Assembly (NCBI GenBank): GCA_017544185.1 | Contig: JAFYEQ010000034.1 | Span: forward strand, 1-11,696 | Reading direction: 5' to 3' | DNA from: Oscillospiraceae bacterium | GTDB taxonomy: Bacteria; Bacillota; Clostridia; Oscillospirales; Ruminococcaceae | Length of the DNA: 11,696 bases | In this document: one piece after another, positions 7,139 through 11,696 of the stretch | Numbering within the stretch: the first letter of the stretch is position 1 | Layout: each line of letters opens with the position of its first letter | Notes under the pieces: model-generated | Seen by the model: the letters and a program-made list of their open reading frames with translations, nothing else | The model's database searches: none | Told to the model about the DNA's origin: nothing | Program-made: the position numbers and the translations under genes

Positions 7139-7186
7139 TTATCTGTTTATTCTATTTTGCAGACAAAAACAGCAGCACATGAACAT
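7139..7186 (-). CDS. Cys-rich leader peptide MFMCCCFCLQNRINR
   Basis: A 15-codon ORF with a strong ribosome-binding site: AAGGAG (7201-7196) lies 9 nt before ATG 7186, and TAA is at 7141-7139. Four of its first eight residues are cysteine (codons 4, 5, 6 and 8; TGC TGC TGT TGT). Cysteine is normally a rare amino acid, so this run is unlikely by chance. A consensus promoter lies directly upstream and an attenuator-like terminator downstream. The best reading is a leader peptide whose translation speed reports Cys-tRNA charging. It has no stable fold or signal sequence of its own. A very small metal-binding or redox peptide is a less likely alternative. Confidence 0.7.
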   Translation of the reverse strand: MFMCCCFCLQNRINR

Positions 7187-7218
7187 GGTGGTTATCTCCT
7201 TCGTTATTTGATGTTCCT

Positions 7219-7247
7219 ATTATAACCTATAGAGTGGTATTTGTCAA
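7219..7247 (-). promoter_or_regulatory. Perfect sigma-A promoter of the Cys leader and methyltransferase
   Basis: On the minus strand TTGACA (7247-7242), 17 bp, TATAAT (7224-7219). It matches the consensus fully, as expected when control happens after initiation by attenuation. The start site is expected near 7212, giving a short untranslated region before the leader ATG. Confidence 0.88.
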
Positions 7248-7290
7248 ATAGTTCTTTTCTATAGCTCATTATAGCCGATACCGATCTATA

Positions 7291-7326
7291 TAAGAAAGAG
7301 ACCTGTCGGGATCATCCCGACAGGTC
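7291..7326 (-). terminator. Intrinsic terminator of the XRE/zinc-ribbon gene
   Basis: The arms 7300-7310 and 7316-7326 form a perfect 11-bp stem (GACCTGTCGGG with its complement) around a 5-nt loop. On the minus strand TCTTTCTTA follows. It begins 7 bp past the gene's stop and shields the attenuator promoter from read-through. Confidence 0.85.
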
Positions 7327-7332
7327 CTATGA

Positions 7333-8097
7333 TCATCTCTTCTTATACAGGACCAGCTCGGGATCCGACCCGTTCTCACCGTAGGTACACACCAGTATGA
7401 AGTCCATATTCGCAGCCACGCCGAAGCATCTGTCTCCGCCGAACTCACATTCCAGCTGTGTCCCCAGATACGTGGTATTGCCGTCTAAGAACCTGACGAC
7501 CGACCCGTTGGGAAGTCTGTACGGCAGATCTATATAGCTGCCCACCAGTGCATTGAGCTTTTCCACTTTAGGCATACCCTCGATGCCCAGTGCGTTGATC
7601 TCCCCGATCAGCTTCTCCTTGAACTCCTCGAAGGCGCTGTCGCCGCCCAGCTCCTTGTAGCGCTTCCAGTAGTCCAGCTGAGGCAGCATATCCTTCAGGT
7701 ACACCCTCACCTCGTCCTCGGTATGCTTCTCGTCCACCATGTTCTTGACGCATACCTCGATGAGGTCGTCCATATCGCTGTACATATACTGTCCGTCGGC
7801 GTAGCACCATTTGCAGTAGTCCTCATTCATGCTGCCGTCTCTTTCCCTGCTGATCATGCTGTCCTCCAGCGGCATACCACAGCACTGACAGTAGAGCTGT
7901 CTCGGAGATCCCAGTATAGTGTTGATCGACACATCGAACAGGTTCGACAGGAGCTTGAGAGTATCCGTATTAGGTACCGTATCACCGTTCTCCCAGCGTG
8001 ATACGGCCTGACGTGTAACGAACACCTTTGAAGCCAGCGCATCCTGTGACAGTCCCATCTTTGTACGGAGCTCATAGATCATATCCTTAGTTTCCAT
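7333..8097 (-). CDS. XRE-type regulator with zinc ribbon and C-terminal sensor-like domain
   Basis: A 254-aa protein in three parts. Residues about 5-62 are a helix-turn-helix of the Cro/C1 type (LSQDALASKVFVTRQAVSRWENG at 16-38, shown here as its ends LSQDAL and VSRWENG). Residues about 69-101 hold a zinc-binding cluster, Cys70, Cys72, Cys73 with Cys95 and Cys98 (CQCCG...YCKWC). Residues about 105-254 are a helical linker and a beta-rich end with LPNGSVVRFLDG near 207-218. It probably binds DNA, with the ribbon and tail sensing a ligand or metal; the signal is unknown. GGAGG lies about 8 nt before the ATG. The gene is monocistronic, with its own promoter and a strong terminator. Confidence 0.82.
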   Translation of the reverse strand: METKDMIYELRTKMGLSQDALASKVFVTRQAVSRWENGDTVPNTDTLKLLSNLFDVSINTILGSPRQLYCQCCGMPLEDSMISRERDGSMNEDYCKWCYADGQYMYSDMDDLIEVCVKNMVDEKHTEDEVRVYLKDMLPQLDYWKRYKELGGDSAFEEFKEKLIGEINALGIEGMPKVEKLNALVGSYIDLPYRLPNGSVVRFLDGNTTYLGTQLECEFGGDRCFGVAANMDFILVCTYGENGSDPELVLYKKR

Positions 8098-8119
8098 AGA
8101 GTATCCCTCCTTTGACTAT

Positions 8120-8148
8120 ATCATACCAGATCCTGGCTCATATGTCAA
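8120..8148 (-). promoter_or_regulatory. Sigma-A promoter of the XRE/zinc-ribbon gene
   Basis: On the minus strand TTGACA (8148-8143), 17 bp, TATGAT (8125-8120). The ribosome-binding site AAAGGAGGG (8113-8105) lies 7 nt before the start codon. Confidence 0.85.
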
Positions 8149-8162
8149 GCAACCCCCTGTTG

Positions 8163-8358
8163 CGCCGGCAGGGCCGGCGGCCATATCGCAGGTATTATTC
8201 CGCAGTCGGGCTTATTCTCGGCTCGGTAACTTTTGTTTATCTATGCACATCTGTCCTTACACAGCGTCGGCAGTGCCGACAGCCATTTCGCAGATATTTT
8301 CCTGCGGTCGGGCTTATTCTCGGCTCGGTAACTCTTGTTGTCGGCTGTGGCGACGGCA
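8163..8358. repeat. Two tandem 75-bp intergenic repeats plus a partial third
   Basis: Copy A (8163-8237) and copy B (8265-8339) match at about 64 of 75 positions with no gaps; 27 bases are identical (8205-8231 and 8307-8333). A and B are separated by 27 unrelated bases. A third hairpin-like start lies at 8339-8358, directly after copy B. Each copy opens with an inverted repeat: CGCCGGC-AGG-GCCGGCG in A, GTCGGC-AGT-GCCGAC in B. A C:G pair in A is T:A in B, a compensating change. A second, weaker stem can form within GTCGGGC...GCTCGGT. This fills the 307-bp gap between the XRE gene and the broken gene, apart from the XRE promoter and the hairpin at 8370-8398. It could be a dispersed intergenic repeat family of this genome. 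Confidence 0.7.
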
Positions 8359-8369
8359 TCATAAATGAT

Positions 8370-8398
8370 AAAGACGCACTCACAGCGAATGCGTCTTT
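8370..8398 (-). terminator. Hairpin after the broken gene
   Basis: AAAGACGCA (8370-8378) and TGCGTCTTT (8390-8398) form a perfect 9-bp stem with an 11-nt loop, 6 bp past the broken gene's stop. The stem's own TTT continues into ATCATTT on the minus strand. It is a plausible but not strong terminator. Confidence 0.65.
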
Positions 8399-8404
8399 GT
8401 ATGA

Positions 8405-9348
8405 TCATTTCACATCTTCGACTACATATACATTATCCTGAGATATGTATACCTTGACAGGCGCAGTCAGTTGTTTGTAGGTGTCATTAGATCCTTCCAG
8501 GTATCTGATGTAGGTAGACTGATCAAAAGCGTTCAAATATTCCTGATAGTCTTTATCGGGATGATAGTGGTCCTTCTTTATCGACCCGGGCACCCGGCGA
8601 CTGTCAAAGTAATTCTTCGAGCCCTCATATATCTTGGATACGATATCGTGCACTTCATCATAATATCCACGTATATAAGCATCCAGTTTCTCACTGTATT
8701 TGCCTATCATTTCTTTGTTCCCGGACAGGCACACGTCCAACATATGTGCTATACAGTACAGGTATATAGCTTTTTCTATGGAGATCAGGTATGAATAAGT
8801 GGTAGTATCGGCTTCCTTTGTAGGATGCTCCATTATAGATCTTAGCTGCAGCTTATACGATTCGAGCAATTGACCGAGTTCCCTTATACTTGACGTGTTG
8901 TCGTTCAGACGGGCATCTATCTGTTTTTGATTGAAGGAATGAAATAAGTCTACGGTATCATCCAAAGACTTTTCTATCGCGACCAGCTTAGCCTTTTTCT
9001 CATTATCCAGATACTCAAATATCCTATCGATCTTTGAGCGTAGGACGACATATACTTATCGAACGATCTGGCTATATATACCCCGCTTATGCTCGCTACG
9101 ACCGGAACAGCGACTAACGGTATCGAAGCTGTTTCAGCGGAAAGGATACCCTTGGAAAGCGTCACCACGGCAGCTGCGCCTTTTTTGAGATACAGCACGA
9201 TGTTATTTATGATCTTATCCTTGTCCTAATCGGACAGATCATCCCAAAGGTTTTTTACATTTTCCATGACAGGGAGCTTAGAAGCGACTTCTAAAGCCTT
9301 GTCGACAGCGCCCTTTGCTAGTTTGCTCTTCAAAGAACTTATACACAT
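8405..9348 (-). pseudogene. Broken gene of unknown function (nonsense codon plus frameshift)
   Basis: Read from ATG 9348 (GGAGG 9 nt upstream), the frame starts MCISSLKSKLAKGAVDKALE and meets TAG at codon 41 (9228-9226, context L-S-D-stop-D-K-D-K). The same frame goes on through a hydrophobic Ala/Val-rich part (about 9200-9060) to K-Y-M-S-S-Y-A-Q. Near 9033-9035 the sense moves to another frame, K-I-D-R-I-F-E-Y-L, as if one A were lost from an A-run (CAAAG from CAAAAG). That frame runs to TGA at 8405. Repaired, the protein has about 314 aa: an N-terminal helix, one or two possible membrane helices, then a long helical, charged part. I do not recognise the family. Promoter and terminator are intact, which suggests recent loss. 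Sequencing error is the alternative. Confidence 0.75.
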
Positions 9349-9371
9349 ATAGCTCGACCTCCTTTTACGTT

Positions 9372-9400
9372 ATTATAACATGTAAAAATATAAAAGTCAA
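9372..9400 (-). promoter_or_regulatory. Sigma-A promoter of the broken gene
   Basis: On the minus strand TTGACT (9400-9395), 17 bp, TATAAT (9377-9372). It is one base from perfect, so the damaged gene is probably still transcribed. Confidence 0.82.
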
Positions 9401-9421
9401 TATCCTACACAAAAATGATCC

Positions 9422-9877
9422 TCAGCCTCGAAGATACGCTCTCAGCTTTTCGAATATATCCTCTTTATGAGGGACTATCCCGTCGGGCAATGCATCTATC
9501 GGGAAGAACTCCTGCGTGATGACCTCTTCCTCCTGTATCCTCATATCCCCCGTATATTCCCGACATATGTACAGCATCCCCGCAAGATACACCTGATCCC
9601 CGTTGGGGTACTCGTAGAACGTGTCCTTCCCCGACAGAGCCGTGAGATACTGCAGCTCACCACACATCAGACCCGTCTCTTCATATACCTCCCTGCGGGC
9701 ACACTCCTCGAAGCTCTCGCCCAGCTCCATGGATCCGGCGGGATAGTCCCAGTATCTGTTGTCTTTGCGCTTCTGGAGCAGTATCTCATCCCTGTCGTTT
9801 ATCAGTATAGCCCCGGCCCCCGCCATGATCAGCGGTCTGCTGCCCAGTACTTTTCTGAGCTCAAGTATATATCCCAT
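9422..9877 (-). CDS. Nudix hydrolase
   Basis: A 151-aa protein with a complete Nudix box at 48-70: G48, E54, then REVYEETGL (62-70), matching G-x5-E-x7-REU-x-EE-x-GU. The preceding RYWDYPAGS is typical of MutT-like enzymes. It should hydrolyse a nucleoside diphosphate linked to another group, with Mg2+ held by the box glutamates; the substrate cannot be assigned. It is the last gene of the tetR-CPBP protease-nudix operon. The gap to the preceding stop is 9 nt and contains GGAGGA. No hairpin terminator was seen after it; the promoter of the broken gene begins 22 bp further on. Confidence 0.93.
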   Translation of the reverse strand: MGYILELRKVLGSRPLIMAGAGAILINDRDEILLQKRKDNRYWDYPAGSMELGESFEECARREVYEETGLMCGELQYLTALSGKDTFYEYPNGDQVYLAGMLYICREYTGDMRIQEEEVITQEFFPIDALPDGIVPHKEDIFEKLRAYLRG

Positions 9878-9886
9878 ATGTCCTCC

Positions 9887-10723
9887 TTATCGTTCGTCCC
9901 GATGTGTTCCCTCGACCGACGTATCATCCTTTTTCGACAGTGATACTGCGATAACGATGATCACGATACAGCATACACCGCGCACATATCCGTTGCCGCC
10001 CGCAGTGATCTGTGACAGCACATTTATCAGCGCGTGTGTCATCACGCATATCCAAAGGCTCCTTGTCCTGATATACATCGCCGACAGTATAAAGCAGTTG
10101 ACAAACAGTCCGACCAAGAACGAAGCCGCATCGGATATGCCCATCACAGACAGCGTACCATCGATATAGAAGAATGCGAGATGCCATATCCCCCAGCACA
10201 GGAACGTGATCAGCGTCGATACGATATATCCCCTCTTTTCCTGCATCACCGGCTGGAAAAAATATCTCCAGCCTATCTCCTCGATACCGCCGAACAGCAG
10301 CGCCTTCAGGAACAGTATCGCCGGTACATACCACGCATTTATACCGATACTTCCACCAAAGAAAAGCGAGAAAAAGTCCAGCAGCAATAACATCAGCACC
10401 AGCAGATACGAGCTGTACCTCTGTCTCACGTCAAAGAAGTCACTGACTATCCTTATCGGCGCATATCCCTTGTATCTCACCGTCATCACAGCGCCCCATA
10501 GCGCAGACGATGTCCCGCCGATACCGACGGCTATGAGCCCCGCCGCAGAGGTATAGTCTACTGTAACGCCGCACCTCCGCAGGATAAATACTATGACACA
10601 TACTGCCAGTATCTGTCCGAGCGCCCCCGCGAGATACAACAGTAGCGCCTTCCTTCGTGGAAGGATGTTGGGGGATGTGGGGCCCAGATCGTCATTTCTT
10701 GTACTGTATGTATTTCCTTTCAT
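9887..10723 (-). CDS. CPBP-family intramembrane metalloprotease (CAAX-like)
   Basis: A 278-aa polytopic membrane protein with about eight hydrophobic segments. The Abi/CPBP motifs are complete: EEIGWRYF (148-155) as motif 1, WHLAFF (180-185, His181) as motif 2, and THALINV (229-235, His230 and Asn234) as motif 3. These residues form the membrane-embedded glutamic-type or metalloprotease site of the Rce1-like family. Bacterial members process peptides or give immunity to bacteriocins; the substrate here is unknown. ATG 10723 overlaps the tetR stop (ATGA), implying translational coupling. A longer frame to 10828 would read through tetR codons and its extra residues are not membrane-like, so I reject it. 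Confidence 0.9.
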   Translation of the reverse strand: MKGNTYSTRNDDLGPTSPNILPRRKALLLYLAGALGQILAVCVIVFILRRCGVTVDYTSAAGLIAVGIGGTSSALWGAVMTVRYKGYAPIRIVSDFFDVRQRYSSYLLVLMLLLLDFFSLFFGGSIGINAWYVPAILFLKALLFGGIEEIGWRYFFQPVMQEKRGYIVSTLITFLCWGIWHLAFFYIDGTLSVMGISDAASFLVGLFVNCFILSAMYIRTRSLWICVMTHALINVLSQITAGGNGYVRGVCCIVIIVIAVSLSKKDDTSVEGTHRDER

Positions 10724-11277
10724 ATCCTTGTACGCTCCATCCTCCCAATATACACCTCTATCTCCCGTCTTATCTCCTCCGGATCGTCCTTCATGCCATT
10801 GTGTACCCACAGGGCTATCACGTTCCATACCGCGCCGATGTTGAGCGCCAGAAGATAGTCGGCGTCGAGCCCCTCAAAGAGCGGTACGGACGGGTTCAGC
10901 TCCGACAGCCTGCTGCTCCTGAACATGGGAAGATACTCATTGGTGCACCGTAGCACCGTGTGCAGCATATCGTTCCTCTCCAGCAGCCGCAGCAGCTCCC
11001 TGTTCCTGTCCGCGTAGGAGAATACCGTCGTCAACATATCCCCTTCCGCATTGTTGACTATGTCGAAGTATTCGTTCAGCGTGCGCCTTATCAGCGAACG
11101 CAGCACGTCATCCTTTGACGTGAAGTTGCGGTAGAACGTCTTCCTCGCCAGCCTCGCCTCGAGTATGATCTGCTTGACGGTGATCTCCTCGTAGCGATGC
11201 TTCTCCATCAGCGCCAGTAGCGCTGCCGTTATCTCCGTCTGCGAGCGTACCGCAGACGGGTTCTTCGTCTCTGTCAT
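10720..11277 (-). CDS. TetR/AcrR-family regulator
   Basis: A 185-aa protein with the N-terminal TetR helix-turn-helix (about 10-60): I-T-V-K-Q-I-I-L-E-A-R-L-A-R-K-T-F-Y-R-N-F around 32-52, followed by S-K-D-D-V-L. The variable helical C-terminal part is probably the ligand and dimer domain. ATG 11277 has GGAGG (11283-11287) 5 nt upstream; the frame also opens at a TTG 12 nt earlier, but that would overlap the ribosome-binding site. It is the first gene of the operon with the CPBP protease and Nudix genes and is divergent from the HXXEE gene. It likely represses both directions through the inverted repeats in the shared control region; the inducer is unknown. Confidence 0.92.
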   Translation of the reverse strand: MTETKNPSAVRSQTEITAALLALMEKHRYEEITVKQIILEARLARKTFYRNFTSKDDVLRSLIRRTLNEYFDIVNNAEGDMLTTVFSYADRNRELLRLLERNDMLHTVLRCTNEYLPMFRSSRLSELNPSVPLFEGLDADYLLALNIGAVWNVIALWVHNGMKDDPEEIRREIEVYIGRMERTRI

Positions 11278-11290
11278 AGTATCCTCCAAA

Positions 11291-11298
11291 GTGACACA
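11291..11298. promoter_or_regulatory. Outer operator half-site, tetR side
   Basis: GTGACACA is the exact inverted copy of TGTGTCAC at 11382-11389 and lies just before the tetR ribosome-binding site. A second inner pair, GTATCTTT (11314-11321) and AAAGATAC (11371-11378), is nested within. The role as a TetR site is inferred. Confidence 0.4.
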
Positions 11299-11332
11299 TA
11301 TCCGTAAGATCGTGTATCTTTCGCGTTATGTA

Positions 11333-11361
11333 TTGACATTCGCTGTGATATATTATATCAT
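11333..11361 (+). promoter_or_regulatory. Sigma-A promoter of the HXXEE gene
   Basis: TTGACA (11333-11338), 17 bp, TATCAT (11356-11361). Its -10 box overlaps the -10 box of the opposing tetR promoter, so the two cannot both hold RNA polymerase. Confidence 0.82.
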
Positions 11362-11380
11362 ATATCCATAAAAGATACAA
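11352..11380 (-). promoter_or_regulatory. Sigma-A promoter of tetR-CPBP-nudix
   Basis: On the minus strand TTGTAT (11380-11375), 17 bp, TATAAT (11357-11352). The -35 box is weaker than that of the opposing promoter and lies within the inner inverted repeat AAAGATAC. Confidence 0.72.
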
Positions 11381-11391
11381 GTGTGTCACAC
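11381..11391. promoter_or_regulatory. Palindrome GTGTG-T-CACAC, TetR operator candidate
   Basis: A perfect 11-bp palindrome with a single central base. It lies 5 bp before the HXXEE ribosome-binding site, downstream of its promoter, and next to the -35 box of tetR. The GTG-x-CAC core recurs at 11291-11297. A repressor here could block the HXXEE transcript and the tetR promoter together. Confidence 0.5.
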
Positions 11392-11407
11392 AAAAAAGGA
11401 GCGTATT

Positions 11408-11696
11408 ATGAAAGACTATATCCTTCTTCTGCCCATCATCTATCTCTTCCACGATATGGAGGAGCTCATCGGCTTCGGCTGGTTCTTCAGGACAAACCCG
11501 GAGATCTTTGAGAAGCATCCCATACTGTCCAATGCATACAGACAGTTCACCTACGAAGGCTTCACCATAGCGGTATACGAGCAGCTGATATTCTTCTTCG
11601 GAGGCCTCAGCCTTGCCGCATACTATTTCCCCTGTAACGTGCTGTACGGGATATGGTACGGCATGATGCTGGCCTTTACGGGGCATCTGGTCGTCC
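11408..11696 (+). CDS. HXXEE-domain membrane protein (5' part)
   Basis: The first 96 codons of a gene that runs off the right edge; no stop is present. The protein starts MKDYILLLPIIYLFHDMEEL, containing H-D-M-E-E (15-19), the signature of the HXXEE family of small (about 150-200 aa) polytopic membrane proteins. Further hydrophobic stretches are about 54-75 (GFTIAVYEQLIFFFGGLSLAA with Glu, also typical) and about 80-96. The His and Glu residues suggest a metal-binding site in the membrane, but the function is unknown. AAGGAG (11396-11401) lies 6 nt before the ATG. It is divergent from tetR, so it is the likely main target of that repressor. Confidence 0.82.
   Translation, partial: MKDYILLLPIIYLFHDMEELIGFGWFFRTNPEIFEKHPILSNAYRQFTYEGFTIAVYEQLIFFFGGLSLAAYYFPCNVLYGIWYGMMLAFTGHLVV

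Larger units (their letters stand above)
7067..7212 (-). promoter_or_regulatory. Leader RNA: putative cysteine-codon transcription attenuator
   Basis: The leader, about 145 nt from the predicted start near 7212, holds a leader ORF, a pause hairpin, an antiterminator candidate and a terminator. Segment 1 (7174-7160, over Cys codons 5, 6 and 8) pairs with segment 2 (7145-7131) over 15 bp with only two G-U pairs and a 14-nt loop. Segment 2 contains the leader stop codon. CGGCAU (7135-7130) and UCC (7128-7126) can instead pair with AUGCUG (7094-7089) and GGA (7099-7097), which are the 5' arm and loop of the terminator. Pairings 1:2, 2:3 and 3:4 therefore exclude one another as in trp-type attenuators. 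The pairings were read by eye; the mechanism is inferred. No T-box or SAM riboswitch motif was seen. Confidence 0.65.

Noticed and set aside
7058..7332. T-box, SAM riboswitch or other known sulfur riboswitch in the methyltransferase leader
   Set aside because: No T-box sequence or SAM-type junction is visible, and the leader is too short for a T-box; the leader ORF explains it better.
8163..8358. CRISPR-like array
   Set aside because: Only two full copies, imperfect and 75 bp long, with a 27-bp gap once and none the second time; no cas genes.
8112..8441. Open plus-strand frame with the repeated peptide RRYYSAVGLILGSV / RRYFPAVGLILGSV
   Set aside because: The frame comes from the tandem DNA repeat, has no ribosome-binding site, and runs across the XRE promoter and a terminator hairpin.
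9226..9228. In-frame TAG read as a possible recoded codon (for example pyrrolysine)
   Set aside because: A second lesion in the same gene and TAG use as a normal stop elsewhere (2455-2457) make a pseudogene simpler.
10724..10828. N-terminal extension of the CPBP protease
   Set aside because: It overlaps tetR codons in another frame and is hydrophilic; ATG 10723 overlaps the tetR stop in the common ATGA manner.

Overview
The window looks like a chromosomal piece of an anaerobic Firmicute of the Ruminococcus/Oscillospiraceae type. This is inferred from heavy use of ATA (Ile) and AGA/AGG codons, very strong GGAGG ribosome-binding sites, textbook sigma-A promoters (six have TTGACA, TTGACT or TTGCAT exactly 17 bp from a TATAAT-like box), and gene families common in gut Clostridia. 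No phage, transposon, CRISPR array, rRNA or tRNA was seen.

Left part (1-2457, plus strand). It opens with the last 30 codons of a sensor histidine kinase. A promoter follows whose -35 box lies in the third of three direct repeats spaced 20-22 bp apart, the spacing LytTR regulators use. It drives a tightly packed operon: membrane-anchored alpha/beta hydrolase of the PAF-acetylhydrolase II type, LytTR regulator, DUF3021 membrane protein. The operon ends tail-to-tail with a P-loop kinase gene (minus strand); both stop codons share the 4-bp palindrome CTAG.

Middle part (3011-7332, minus strand). Read 5'->3' it runs: methyltransferase (COG3315 type), LysR regulator, cystathionine/homocysteine lyase (mccB-like), O-acetylserine-dependent cystathionine beta-synthase/cysteine synthase (mccA-like). 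The last three are joined by ATGA overlaps. The most interesting element lies in front of the methyltransferase: a perfect consensus promoter, then a 15-codon leader ORF MFMCCCFCLQNRINR with its own ribosome-binding site, then a terminator hairpin with a U-tract ending right at the methyltransferase ribosome-binding site. The Cys codons lie in a 15-bp stem whose other arm holds the leader stop codon and part of a possible antiterminator. This is the layout of a trp-type ribosome-mediated attenuator, here apparently sensing charged Cys-tRNA. Nothing between the methyltransferase and lysR looks like a strong terminator, so the signal may reach the cysteine genes. lysR also has its own perfect promoter flanked by two palindromes.

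Right part (7333-11696). An XRE regulator with a zinc ribbon is followed (going right) by a 307-bp gap holding two imperfect 75-bp repeats plus a third partial copy. Next is a broken gene of unknown function (one nonsense codon, one frameshift) that keeps its promoter and terminator. Then comes an operon of TetR regulator, CPBP (CAAX-like) membrane protease and Nudix hydrolase on the minus strand. Divergent from tetR is the start of an HXXEE membrane-protein gene that runs off the window. The tetR/HXXEE gap holds two overlapping, facing promoters framed by nested inverted repeats, probably the TetR operators.
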